A stretch of 64,000 nucleotides of DNA. Origin: Norana najaformis (taxonomy: Eukaryota > Annelida > Clitellata > Crassiclitellata > Hormogastridae). Position 1 is the first letter of the stretch, and each line of letters opens with the position of its first letter. The notes under the pieces are model-generated. The model worked only from the letters and a program-made list of their open reading frames with translations. It was not told where the DNA came from and did no database searches. Location of the stretch: assembly GCA_964023275.1 (NCBI GenBank), contig OZ029921.1:11351806-11415805 (forward strand), in the 5' to 3' direction. A program made the translations under genes and the position numbers. Positions 54,380 through 64,000 of this stretch are shown here, piece after piece.

Positions 54380-55130
54380 CTTTTAAGGTATAAGAAGAGG
54401 TTTCCTGAATTGAGTGAGATATATACTTTCGTTGGTGCAAAGACGTGAAGAAACACCTTCGAAAACCTCCGTCCGCACTTTTGTTTTACGTGCGTGTGTG
54501 TTTGAGATCGAACGTTCCTTAACTTCATTCGTGTAAGAAGTTTCCTTAGTATGTAGGAACTTCGAAAGAAACTGGAATTTACCTGTGTTCGGAAGCGGCG
54601 AATCGAGACTCTTATCGGACTGAGAAACTCGTAATCCACGCAAAGGATTGTGTTTCGTATCAACGAAACTTTCGTTTGATAAAGTTAAGCGAACTGCACC
54701 GATTGCCCTTTGACGATAGAGTAAACGAACACCTCGTTTGTTTCGTCGTTCAGTGGTTGAAGTGAACTGGAATTACTTCGAACTTTCGTGTACTAAAGTC
54801 GGAAAGTTTGAAGAAATAAAATGGCGAATCTCCATCGTCTGCTAACGGATGCCTATTTTCAGCGTTTGCCTGGAGATGAACTTAGGTAGATCACACTTCT
54901 TCTAGAACGATACTTCGAGATCAACGATTCTTCACAAGGACAGAGATCTGGAAAGAGCTCATCGACGGGATGGAAGAAATTAAATAACCTCTTTTAATTG
55001 TCTTAGCTAGCCTAGTAGTTGGCCTGCAGCAGTCGTAGGATGAGGTAGTTGTAGATAAACATAATGGTTTATTTCAATAATAAAACTGTTTTTGATCTTT
55101 ATAGTTAGTTTGAACGAGCCATCATTTCGT
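54380..55130 (+). repeat. Non-coding repeat E
   Basis: Homologue of repeat C at 40490-41275 with shared blocks in the same order, including GTTTGAGATCGAACGTT, GAACTTTCGTGTACTAAAGT, GATACTTCGAGATCAACGAT and CAATAATAAAACTGTTT. No useful frames. Confidence 0.65.
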
Positions 55131-55239
55131 TAAGATCAAATTATATCATTTGAGATTTATAAGACTTGGGATAAATGTATCTTGTGTGACGTTTTTCTGG
55201 GGTGTCCTTTTCCCTCCTAGCAAGTTGTAGCCTCCTGTC

Positions 55240-55552
55240 CGCTGTGTTGTGGGTAGGCCTCCCGAGGTCTTCGGTGAGAAAGTCAGAACACGAAGAGTCA
55301 ACGTATAAAACTTTATTACGAACAACAATCGCACACGAAAACTGTTTCAGTTCGTCAAACAGTCCGCTACAACTTCTTTACCGCCGCTATTCTAAGAACT
55401 ACTAGGCCCAAGGCCGCCTACGAATTCTTCGGGTGTGTGTCCTCCGCGCCCTACGACGAACTAACTCTCTCTGTCCGTACAACTCTTGCCCGCCTGTGTC
55501 CGCAACTATCCGCAAGTGTGTCCTACAGCTGCTTAACTACGCCTTATATACC
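55240..55552 (-). promoter_or_regulatory. LTR-like promoter and polyadenylation signals
   Basis: On the minus strand a TATATAAGG box (about 55548-55540) is followed about 240 bp downstream by AATAAAG (about 55312-55306). This is the spacing of an LTR U3-R unit. The GGACATA tandem repeat lies directly upstream. No second LTR was found. Confidence 0.4.
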
Positions 55553-55785
55553 CGAGGCATGGGACATAGGACATGGGACATAGGACATATAGGACATAGT
55601 ACATAGGACATGGGACATAGGACATATAGGGCATAGTACATAGGACATGGGACATAGGACATATAGGACATAGTACATAGGACATGGGACATAGGACATA
55701 TAGGACATATGACATAATAGGACAAAGTACATGGGACATAGGACATAGGACATATAGGACATAGTACATAGGACATATAGGACAT
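55553..55785. repeat. (GGACATA)-derived tandem repeat
   Basis: Heptamer variants GGACATA, GGACATG and TACATAG in a higher-order unit of about 37 bp, six or so times. The long minus-strand Cys/Pro/Met/Tyr-rich frames are products of this repeat. Confidence 0.92.
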
Positions 55786-55847
55786 GTCGACGTGTGTGGA
55801 TGAAATACATGAAATCGTATACTTTCAAAAAAATCGTAGAAAATCGC
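55783..55847 (-). repeat. 65 bp inverted repeat, left arm
   Basis: Exact reverse complement of 56521-56585, with no mismatch in 65 bp. Confidence 0.95.
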
Positions 55848-55944
55848 CGGATTGTTTGCAGAAGACGGGACTAGGCGCTTTCGAATATTCATGTCGAGAA
55901 CTATCATCAGGTGTAATATCATACGAATCGGAGTTGGTCGCTAA

Positions 55945-56485
55945 ATCAGTAGTCGTACCAAGTGTTTAGTTTCCTTACCTAAATCCAGCTATTTACTAGA
56001 CTTAATAGACAATTTATTTGACTTCCCTACCACTTGAAGGTCTGTCTTGGAATTCTATTTCTCTTCCAGTCCTTTGGATGAATGTTTACAGTTTGGATTC
56101 TGAAGTGTTGCCGAGTACTTTTGTCTTTCGATTCGATTCAAATATGGACTCGCACAAAGAACATCGATCAACTGATGGTAATCTTCGTAATCTCGTGATC
56201 AGTTTACTGACCCTCCAACTTAGTTCGATGACAGTTACACCGATAGTACTCAAATTTTGAAAATTAAACGAGTATAGTTCCTCGACCTCACGTTGCGATG
56301 AATATTCACAGTTCCTTCAGCCACGTCTTTGGCTATGGATTACTTCGACAGTTCGATTTACGACCGATTAAACTACTTCGATCGGCGAGTCCTTCGACTA
56401 ACTCCGTCGCAGTTAAGACTTGAAAATTCACGAGTTACTCATTAATTAATTACCCTTAATTACAGAAAAATCACATCACCAGAAC
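55945..56485 (-). repeat. TCGAA-rich non-coding block F, possible LTR
   Basis: Read on the minus strand, 540 bp of non-coding TCGAA-rich sequence ends with ACACTTGGTACGACTACTGA and is followed by an open frame (TTDLATNSDSYDITPDDSSR) that could be the start of a retrotransposon protein. That order (LTR, primer site, protein start) is the main hint that this repeat class is LTR-derived. Confidence 0.4.
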
Positions 56486-56520
56486 AACTGCAGGAGTTAG
56501 TAAACCGTGTTGAGAATGCT

Positions 56521-56585
56521 GCGATTTTCTACGATTTTTTTGAAAGTATACGATTTCATGTATTTCATCCACACACGTCGACATG
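56521..56585 (+). repeat. 65 bp inverted repeat, right arm
   Basis: Pairs perfectly with 55783-55847. It lies directly 5' of the young RTE-like LINE copy. Confidence 0.95.
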
Positions 56586-57298
56586 AGTATCATATGCTGA
56601 TCAATGCGAAAAAGACGAAAGTGATGACAAATACAGGCGAAGCACTTGAGATCAACGTGGTTGATGGAAGACTGGAGAAGGTGGACTACTTAATGTACCT
56701 GGGGACCAGAGTAGCAGTGGATGCGGACTGTACGGTTGAGGTGAAATCGAGACTAGCCATGGGAATGGCAGTCATGGTTAAGCTCACAAAGATGTGGAAA
56801 AACAAGTCAGTTAGCATCAAGACCAAATTACGCCTGATGAGGGCCTTGGCATGGCCGGTGGCGACATATGGGTGTGAGGCCTGGACATTAAAGAAGGAAG
56901 AGGAGAGACACATTCAGGCTTTTGAAAACAAGTGCGTCAGAAAGTTACTGCGGATTGCTTGGACAAAGAAGATGACCAATGAACAGGTGTACCAACTGGC
57001 TGGGGTGCAAAACGAGCTGCTGGGTCACATTAAGGCCCGCAAGTTGCGTTATTTCGGGCACGTGATAAGACATCCTCAGGACACCATCGAGAGTAGTGTT
57101 ATGATCGGTCTTGTTGAGGGGAACCGAGGCCGCGGAAGGCCAAAGATAAGTTGGATTGACAACATCTCGACATGGACTGGCTTGTCAGGAACCAGGTTGT
57201 TGGATGCTGCGCGCAATAGATGGCTTTGGTCGAAGACGATCCTATCATGTAGTCAACCGTCGCGACGCGACGATGACGAATTGACATGACATGACAGA
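56586..57298 (+). pseudogene. Young RTE-like LINE copy, intact C-terminal frame
   Basis: An open frame of about 230 codons covers the end of the reverse transcriptase: HMLINAKKTKVMTNTGEALE, VDYLMYLGTRVAVDADCTVE, WKNKSVSIKTKLRLMRALAW, ATYGCEAWTLKKEEERHIQA, KLRYFGHVIRHPQDT, GNRGRGRPKISWIDNISTWT and a final SRRDDDELT. The DNA is nearly identical to 42215-42850. It ends in GACATGACATGACA. The 5' part (endonuclease and catalytic core) is missing, so this copy is dead on arrival but young. Confidence 0.85.
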
Positions 57299-57404
57299 AA
57301 AAACTCGATTTTCACACGAGAGTTGTGATAACAGTCTATCACCTCAGTTGCCCATCACTGATTTATGATTTATTGACATGCACAAACAGAAACCGCAAAA
57401 CTTT

Positions 57405-57600
57405 TACTGCTATGTTATATAATAATTTTCCTGAACATGCCATGCATTTGTGTAGTAATGCATGATGAAGACATTGCCTTAAAGGTCTCTGGTGGCTCCA
57501 ATACAGCAATGGTCTTGACCTTGAGACTATGTTTAAAATATACAACAATGCCCCCATGGTTCTGAGCGGGCACTTCCTGATTGAGGCCATTGCACAAGGC
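57405..57600 (-). pseudogene. LINE endonuclease fragment
   Basis: The minus strand reads LNQEVPAQNHGGIVVYFKHS and LKVKTIAVLEPPETFKAM, resembling the 'GGV-VY-K-SL-V----------FE' strands of LINE endonucleases. Short and isolated. Confidence 0.4.
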
Positions 57601-57931
57601 AGATTTTAGAATGGGTATCCCAGTGGTGCAATGCTGTACATCGAGACATTAGAAGATGAGGAATGCCATGATTCGATAATAACAGGGTTCAATTATTGTC
57701 CACAACCTGGACAATAATTGAAATCTCAGTTTTTCAAAAGATTTTGATATAATACCAAGAATGTCACTAGTTTTATTCAACAAAATCTGAATAACAAATG
57801 AATGGCAGATTTTTTATCGGTAAATCTAACCAAAGCAATAAGTAAAGAAATTTATATTTGAAAAACGAACCCCATATTTTATTTTATACTTATTATGTGT
57901 TATAATTATGTGTTTCTTTTAATATTTTTAG

Positions 57932-58094
57932 GACTAGAAAGATCCACATTTGACAATAAAACTGTCTCGTTTGAAGAGCATTGCAAACAAGAACATAATT
58001 TGTGGCACTATTTGTACTTCATAGTACTTATAAAAGTGAAAGATCGAAATGAGTTTACTGGGCCAGAAAGTTATGTTTCATATCTATGATTAAG
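57932..58094 (+). CDS. ITPR: Inositol 1,4,5-trisphosphate receptor exon (C-terminal region)
   Basis: A 163 bp exon with acceptor TTTAATATTTTTAG and donor TAAG|GTGAGT. It encodes [40 protein letters not shown] and FTGPESYV, the highly conserved cytosolic segment just after the pore of the IP3 receptor calcium channel, including the two His of its zinc-finger fold (the Cys pair would be in the preceding exon). After SYVSY the frame meets a TGA at 58087-58089, six bases before the splice donor, where intact receptors continue in frame. So there is a small indel in this copy, or this is a truncated allele or pseudo-exon. No neighbouring exon was found within the window. Confidence 0.85.
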
Positions 58095-58476
58095 GTGAGT
58101 AAAGCTGTAGTAACTTGTTCCCTTAATTTCAGAGCAAGTTCATTCACTGAAGCCGTAATCCTACCTAAATTTATGTCATCATAGCCAGCATAGTTGGCTG
58201 CAAATCATTGCAGAGTTTTTGGGCAGAAAATTTGTTGCTTCCCTTGCTTTCACTTGAATAACAAAGCAAGTGTCAATTGGTGTGCAAGGACTTGCCATTT
58301 TACTTGTTCTGCAGTTAGGCCTACTATGCACAAGCAATATGAAATACATGATATCGGCGCTATGAATCCCAGACAATCAGACATCTTGAATTTGATCAGA
58401 GCAATACATTTTAGATTCAGGGAAAAGGAGTGTGAATATTGAGAGGCAATCGTAATACACCTCAGAAAACTGTGAA

Positions 58477-58663
58477 CGATTATTATTATTCTGCATTTAT
58501 TCACCACTACTGTCTAATAACTAAGCATCAGTTAATGGTGCTGAGCAAGTGTAAGTGAAAGACTTGCTCAAGGTCCTTACATGGTAAATGTTTCAGTGGA
58601 GACTCAAACCCATACTCTTTGAATTACAGGCTGAGTGGTGTACCAATACTTTACCATGCCCCC
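58477..58663 (-). mobile_element. tRNA-derived SINE
   Basis: The minus strand begins GGGGCATGGTAAAG, with an A-box-like region, a B-box-like GGTTTGAGTCTCC (58610-58598), a conserved GGACCTTGAGCAAGTC middle part and an ATAATAATAAT tail. This is a common animal SINE layout. Confidence 0.65.
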
Positions 58664-58689
58664 AAAAGCTACCTAGCAATAACCTCCTC

Positions 58690-60360
58690 AGTCATTGTGG
58701 AGTGGTGCATCCAACAGCTCTTCCACCATTCACGTCCAAAGAATTCCTTGAAGTATTTCACAGCCAAGATCAATGCCGTTCATGATGACACCTCCAGTTC
58801 CACTGCTCCAATTCCTCCCACAAAATGCCGTCTGTCTGATCTCAGAGGCATCTCCAGCAATGACCTTCATGACCTCATCCTCTCATCTACAATGAAGTTT
58901 GTGAGCTTGATTCTGTGTTGTGCAAAAATTTGTGAAAGATCTTCCATTTCTTACACTTCTTGTTTCCCACAGTGCTCCATTCTTCTTCCTTCCTTAAAGC
59001 ATGAGGGACTTGATCCAGGCAATACATGGTTAACTACCGGCATATATCTACTGTGATATTCTTATCAAAAATCCTCAAAAAATTATGTAGCCTGTCAAAT
59101 AACACTGTCTGTAGATTCTAATAATTAAATTTGCTCCCGGCTAATCAGTATGGTTTTAGGAAACATCATTCCTCCGAGTTCCTCTTGGTCTGTCTGCTTT
59201 TGGATGTATTTGGCGCCATGAATAGGGCCAGGTCACTCTTTAGTCTGATGTCAGTTCAACCTTTAACACGGTCGATCATGACATTCTAATTCGTCATCTG
59301 TTGGTCCACTGGCATATCTGGCAAACTGCTTGATTTGCTTCACTCTTTTGCAGAGGCGCATGTCCTGCACTGTCTTTGGGTCACTTGATCCTGCTGGGTT
59401 GCTGCTTTCTTTGGCCTGCCACAGGGCTCTCTTGGCCCACTGCTGTACATATTGTACACTGCTAACATTGCAACTGTCCTGTCCCTCCTGTGGTGCATTA
59501 TGTCAGCTTTATGCTCACAGCTTTATGTTCAGGTTTACTTGCATTGCCTGGCATCTGGTGCTCTTACTGCAGTGACTACAATGCAGCGGGTTAGGGTGGC
59601 GCTTGGAACTTGATTGACGTCTAATTGCCTATGCCTCAATGTATCCAAAACCAAGTTTATATGGCTGGTTAATGAGATACAACTGAAGAAAACAGACACT
59701 GTAACCATAGCTGCTGACCCCTTGCTTTGTCTTCTCTACATCTGTATGCAATCTTGGGTTTTCCTTGTCCAGATCTTTTCTGAACATGTAAATCTCATAT
59801 GTAGTGCTTGTTTTTTTTTATTTGCTGTCATCCAGTGGTCCTTGTCCATACATGTGTCAGTAGTAGGATTGACTACTGTAGTACCGCCTTTGGGGTGCAT
59901 TGGGCAGCTTGAACATGTACTCCATGCAGCTGCTAGGCTTGTGCTTGTTTATGGTATTTCACAATTTGATCATGTTTCATGTTATATGCATGTTGTACTT
60001 TGTTGGCTGCCTTTTTCGCAGCTTATTGAATTTAAGATCTACACGTGGGTCTGGCAATGCCATTTTGGGTACTTATGGGACTTTTGTTGCCCCATTTTAA
60101 GTTTACCTGGCCACAGAAATCTTTTTATGTGACCTGAGGTGAACTTGTTCCTTTTGCACACAGTTCAACAATGCAACATTGTGCCTTTTCAGTGATTGGA
60201 TCTTTCACCTTGAATGACCTCCCTCTAGATGGGCGTGCTGTTTTAACTAGAGACGCCACATGCTCCTTTCATAGAAACAGTTCTGTTTCACTGAGGCTAG
60301 GCTTGGAGCACCTCTGAGTATGTATCTTGGAGGGGCACTATTTAAATACTCTGAATGATT
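58690..60360 (+). pseudogene. L2-like LINE, linker to C-terminus, decayed
   Basis: The plus strand gives, across frames: FTAKINAVHDDTSSSTAPIP, TKCRLSDLRGISSNDLHDLI (58760-58880), a 'LK-EGLDP-N' block (about 59000), CSRLISMVLGNIIPPSS-like 'QYGFR--HSTE' remains (59130-59185), a damaged 'GSLGPLL' region (59420-59450), 'N-SKTKFIWL' (about 59640), VLHAAARLVLVYG (59920-59955), LCWLPFSQLIEFKIYT (60000-60045) and FSVIGSFTLNDLPLDGRAVL (60185-60245). The order is complete but every block is separated by stops or shifts. Confidence 0.7.
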
Positions 60361-60569
60361 GAATGCATTAATTGGTTACACTAACAGACACACAAGACAG
60401 ACTCCAGTCTCAGAGATGACACAAGAAGACTCCAGATCTTTGGGCATTCGCATGGTGTGATAGCAGGCAGGATCATGCAAAGGTGCTTCAAGCTTTGATT
60501 TCCAGCATTTTGAAGAGCATGAAGTCATACTGCTAAGGCACATATGGACCCAGACAGTGGAGGCGGATC

Positions 60570-60880
60570 TTTACCCACTGAACTTTGGGCTACACACAGC
60601 CTGAATAGAGAGGCGTTCCCAGGCTGAAAACGAGCGCTTGCAGGCCGAGAAAGAAAGGATGGAAATGTTTTGCACACAGTTCCTCAGCAGACTCAAAATC
60701 GGCCTGAACGGGAAGAGGATTCGAACTGCAGCTCGGATGTTGCCTTCCTCGAGCTCCACGGAAACTGTCTGTGCGATGCCACGTATCGCTGTCTTACGTT
60801 TAAAAGTTTGCCCTTCCTCGTGGAAAAGCGAGCCTCTGCTGCCATCTGAGCCGGAAGGCCTCCACCCTATTCCCAATAAG
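60570..60880 (-). pseudogene. LINE ORF fragment
   Basis: The minus strand reads EEGQTFKRKTAIRGIAQTVS and VELEEGNIRAAVRILFPF. 'K-VS-K-EEGNIR-A-R-L' is a recognisable segment ahead of the RT domain in several invertebrate LINEs. The opposite strand is also open, but less convincing. Confidence 0.45.
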
Positions 60881-61084
60881 GTGGGATAGATTGTCTTTTG
60901 CCTACGCTTGTTGGAGGTGCGAGAATAGGGCAGCCGAAAACTATTCGCCTAAAACAGGCGTCCAGTTATAGTTGCTTACGAATGTAGATCGATTATTACG
61001 TAATCAGAGATTAATTATGCATATGTGACAGCGAACGACCAAGAGGGACAATGCTGACGTGACAATGTTAACTTCATCATCATC

Positions 61085-61697
61085 ATCAACAACCGTGGGC
61101 TCAATGCCCGTAGGTGTCCGATGCCCGTTTCACAATGTGTCTCCACTCGATTCTGTTTTGAGCCGCATGTCCCAGTCTCTGCAAGTCCGCGCCACACCAC
61201 TCCTCAATGTCATCCACCCACTCTCGATGTGGTCTGCCTCTCTTGTTCGTACCTTCCATAATTCCAAACATCAGAGTCTTAATATTTCTGTCATCCTTCA
61301 TTCTACAGATATGTCCAAACAATCCAAGTTTTCGCTGAATAACCTTCTGCAGTAGATTCTCGGTTATAGCCACTCTTTCGTAAACCTCTTCATTCCTAAT
61401 CTTCTGAGTCCATCCGATCCTTAGGATTTTTCTGTAACATTTTCTTTCAAATGCCAAGACTCTCCGTCGTGAGTCTTTTGTCAGGACCCATGTCTCACAT
61501 CCATACATCATGGTGCTAAATACACATGTCTTTAATACCTCCAGTTTTGTTTTCATGCTGATTGCTCTGCTCTTCCAAGTTTTATCCATTGCTTTCAACA
61601 CTGCTATTCCCCTCGCTATTCGTAACTTTATTTCACTTTTGCAATCTAGGTCATATGTCATATTACTTCCAAGATAAGTGAACCTCTCTACATTCAT
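61085..61697 (-). pseudogene. RTE-like LINE C-terminal polymerase, open frame
   Basis: A 198-codon minus-strand frame: FTYLGSNMTYDLDCKSEIKL, KTWKSRAISMKTKLEVLKTC, MMYGCETWVLTKDSRRRVLA, YRKILRIGWTQKIRNEEVYE, LGLFGHICRMKDD, KRGRPHREWVDDIEEWC. A TGATGATGATGATGA tail follows its 3' side (61085-61070 on the plus strand), typical of RTE elements. The N-terminal part is missing. Confidence 0.8.
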
Positions 61698-61734
61698 CTT
61701 AAATCATCACAAGTAAGTAAGTAAGACGTCTCTT

Positions 61735-62725
61735 GTTTTAATTGATTTGTCTGCCGCCTTTTATACTGTTGACCATTTTCTCATTTTGCATCGTCTCCAT
61801 CATTGGTTTGCGGTTTCTGGTCCCGCCCCAGATTGATTAGCTACTTATCACAGCCCACGTCTCAAATCAGTATATTAGACCTTCTCAACATCATTAAAAA
61901 TAAGTATCGTTCAGCACTGATTGACGAGCACCTGGCAAACTTAATTCGCACTTCGTCAACCTCACTAGCTCCTTTTTAGCCTAGCTGTGGCTTCGACTGA
62001 CTTCGTCAGTGTTAGCTTTAGAATGCTGTTTTGTATTTAAATTACAATTACAATGTGAATTATTTTACTTTACTTGACTGCTTGACTGCCTTGACCTTGA
62101 CTGCTACAACTCAATTCTTGCTTGTATCACAGAAACTCCAAATAGTTCAGAACTCCTTAGCTAGAGCCATAACAAATACTCAAAATAATTTTATAAGCTA
62201 TATGCTCATAAAATTATTTTGAGTATTTGTTATTTTTACCCGTGTGCTTCAATCTGTACATTGGCTTCCGGTTCAGGAAAGGATTTGTTTAAAATTGGGA
62301 CTTACAGTTTGTAAAACATTGAACTCCAGCCAACCACAATATTTCAAAATCAGCCTTTATTCCCAAGACTTACCATTATTCTGGTCGTGCCTTGCACTAG
62401 TTCTAGTCTAAGGGAGGTTCTGGGTAAACGAGATTTTTCGGTTCCTGAACTTAATTTTTGGAATCCCAACCATGACTCTATTCGTTCTGCTGCGGCATTT
62501 CTGTCAGTTCGTTCTCAACTTAAAATTTACCTTTTATAGATTGCTCTTTCACAATAGGCAATTCACCATAGGCTGCCTCTGCTTGTGGACTGACCTTCTG
62601 GATATTGACCTGATTGTGGTTTGGCTTTGGTGCAATACGGTTTGGCTTTGGTGCACCATCGATTGTGCATTAGACACCGGCGCATTAGAAGTTTCTCTAT
62701 ATTATTTTATTATTATCATTCAGTT
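61735..62725 (+). pseudogene. L2/CR1-like LINE, RT end and 3' tail
   Basis: It starts VLIDLSAAFYTVDHFLILHR (the RT 'DLSAAFDTVDH' block, about 61735), then LHHWFAVSGPAPD. After a deletion come the C-terminal VHWLPVQERICLKLG-like (62245-62295), FPRLTIILVVPCTSSS-like, LREVLGKRDFSVPELNFWN (about 62400-62465) and SAAAFLSVRSQLKIYLL blocks (62485-62540). The 3' untranslated end matches 16550-16765 and ends in a TTATTATTAT run. Frame breaks are present. Confidence 0.7.
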
Positions 62726-62951
62726 GTGCTGAGCTTATGAATCGTTTCCGTAAGCGGAAGATTTTCTTGACATGTCTCCAGTAGAATCTATAAGTTCCGT
62801 CTTCAATACTTGCTGTGCGTTTGTCGGACTTGCCGTTTTTCGTTGTGAACAAAGTCAACTCGTTTCTCAAAAAGCATTCCTTGCTACAGTTTTCCAGACT
62901 AACAAATGATATTTTACGCTTCTTATCACAGCTGTCTACAGTATTGTCCAT
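62697..62951 (-). other. 84-codon frame, unrecognised
   Basis: MDNTVDSCDKKRKISFVSLE to a stop at 62697, charged and Lys-rich (YRFYWRHVKKIFRLRKRF). It starts just past the LINE tail on the opposite strand. No family recognised. Confidence 0.2.
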
Positions 62952-63179
62952 GTTGTCCCTCTTGGCTGTTCACTCTCACACATGCATAATCATTCATCAT
63001 TGTATTGCATGTAAGGTAAATATTTCATTTCACAACTCTACTCCTTTATCTTATCGAACCTGCCATATCTAAAATACCCACATGCTTCTTTATAACCCGG
63101 TTCGTTCCTTTATCATCCTTCCATTTCTCAAAAGCTGCACCTGGGTCCAAAAGTCATCGGAATTGCCTGTCGCTAGTTG

Positions 63180-63975
63180 ACTCTCTGCTTCTTCTGTCTG
63201 GTTACCCAACTCTTCCCTTCATTTTATAGCTCCACGTCTAATCCTTTCCTCCAAATTCCTGCTTCTGTTTTTGACGATGTTCAATCTTTGATGGCTAGTA
63301 ATAAATTTCTTCAGAATCCTTTTAAAACTCAATTTCTCCTTCTCATTAAATTTGATTGCCTTACATTTGTTTGGTTAGGTGGCTTAGTTATTAACCATAC
63401 TAAATGCGCATGCAATTTGGATGTGATGTTCGATTTCACCATTGCATTTTCCAATCATATTGAGGCTATGTGCAGATAAGCTCATTTTCACGTACGAGAT
63501 ATTCATGGAATCAGATATCTTTTACCGCAAACTGTCTTAATCAAACGCGCTTGTGCATTGTTTTTGAGCAGACTTGACTTACGGTAACTCACTTATTTGG
63601 TATTACTAAAGGAGATCTGCACAAACTCTGTATTGTTTCAAACTGTCTCGCCATGAATATCAGCATACTAAGCCAATATTACATTCCTTGCACTGACTGC
63701 CCACTGAGCAAATAGTTAATTTACTAGGTACGACATTTAAATGAACCAAGTTATGTACGTTCCATGCTCACCAAACACTTTTAGATATTACACTCAATCG
63801 ATGCCCTCTATCCGAACAGTGTTAGTCTCTCGAGCCTTTTCGGTAGCTGGTTCAAAGCTGTGTAATTCACTGCCCAGTTTAGTTTGTTCTGTCATTTCTT
63901 GCTCCTTTGCTCTTGGGTTGGGACTCAAGAGCTTTGAAGGCGGTGCAGGTCGCCAGGCGCTTTCTCGCTGGCTTA
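63180..63975 (+). pseudogene. L2-like LINE C-terminal half
   Basis: The plus strand reads FDDVQSLMASNKFLQNPFKT (the 'W------LN--KTE' block), FLLLIKF, LGVMFDFTIAFSNHIEAMC-like (here LDVMFDFTIAFSNHIEAMC), HVRDIHGIRYLLPQTV, then ALFLSRLDLR and, near the end, VSRAFSVAGSKLCNSLPSLV. Stops and shifts show decay. It continues to the edge of the window. Confidence 0.6.
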
Positions 63976-64000
63976 TACCCAACTCAGTTTTGGTCAAGGT

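Noticed and set aside
55533..55922. Cys/Pro/Met-rich proteins on the minus strand
   Set aside because: Most of each frame is the GGACATA tandem repeat translated; all three frames are open for the same reason.

Overview
The window looks like transposon-rich DNA from an invertebrate metazoan nuclear genome. There are no bacterial-style operons. I find only a few spliced exons of animal genes: an inositol trisphosphate receptor exon, two phase-matched exons of a probable TIAM/still-life-type Rac exchange factor, a SET-domain fragment and a PIM-like kinase fragment. Nearly everything else is mobile DNA. The exact phylum cannot be fixed from the sequence alone.

Layout. 0-5 kb: a 3.04 kb piggyBac element inserted in the 3' end of a LINE. 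5-8 kb: decayed LINE pieces, a tRNA-like SINE with a duplicated tail, and a long (AT)n run. 8.4-12.4 kb: a complete minus-strand Ty3/gypsy element (227 bp LTRs, 5 bp target duplication, tRNA-Leu primer site, polypurine tract) that splits an unrecognised reading frame. 13.3-15.7 kb: a second, plus-strand gypsy relic. 15.8-16.5 kb: a Tc1/mariner relic. 16.5-22.7 kb: two L2/CR1-like LINE copies, the first broken by three insertions including a solo LTR. 23-28.5 kb: a non-coding repeat, a minus-strand LINE split at its catalytic motif by a 564 bp element with G-run-rich inverted termini, then a plus-strand LINE truncated by an LTR. 29.5-36.7 kb: a degenerate 35-40 bp minisatellite surrounding two tail-to-tail Crypton-like tyrosine recombinase relics and a PIM-like kinase fragment with an 81 bp tandem repeat. 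37-39.3 kb: a SET-domain fragment and a relic of a Polinton/adintovirus-like DNA element (packaging ATPase plus a small basic protein). 39.3-50 kb: LINEs, non-coding repeats, and the GEF-like gene on the minus strand, whose 5.7 kb intron is filled with repeats. 50.6-54 kb: a third gypsy relic (minus). 54-57.3 kb: non-coding repeats, GGACATA tandem repeats, a perfect 65 bp inverted repeat and a young RTE-like LINE. 57.9 kb: the IP3 receptor exon. 58.5-64 kb: a SINE and several LINE fragments.

Two themes recur. First, nesting is deep and often exact: target duplications and restored reading frames let several insertions be ordered in time. Second, a set of TCGAA-rich, non-coding sequences of roughly 0.6-1.3 kb recurs at least five times and matches no coding family; LTR remnants are the most likely explanation. 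All assignments come from reading the sequence; no database search was run.
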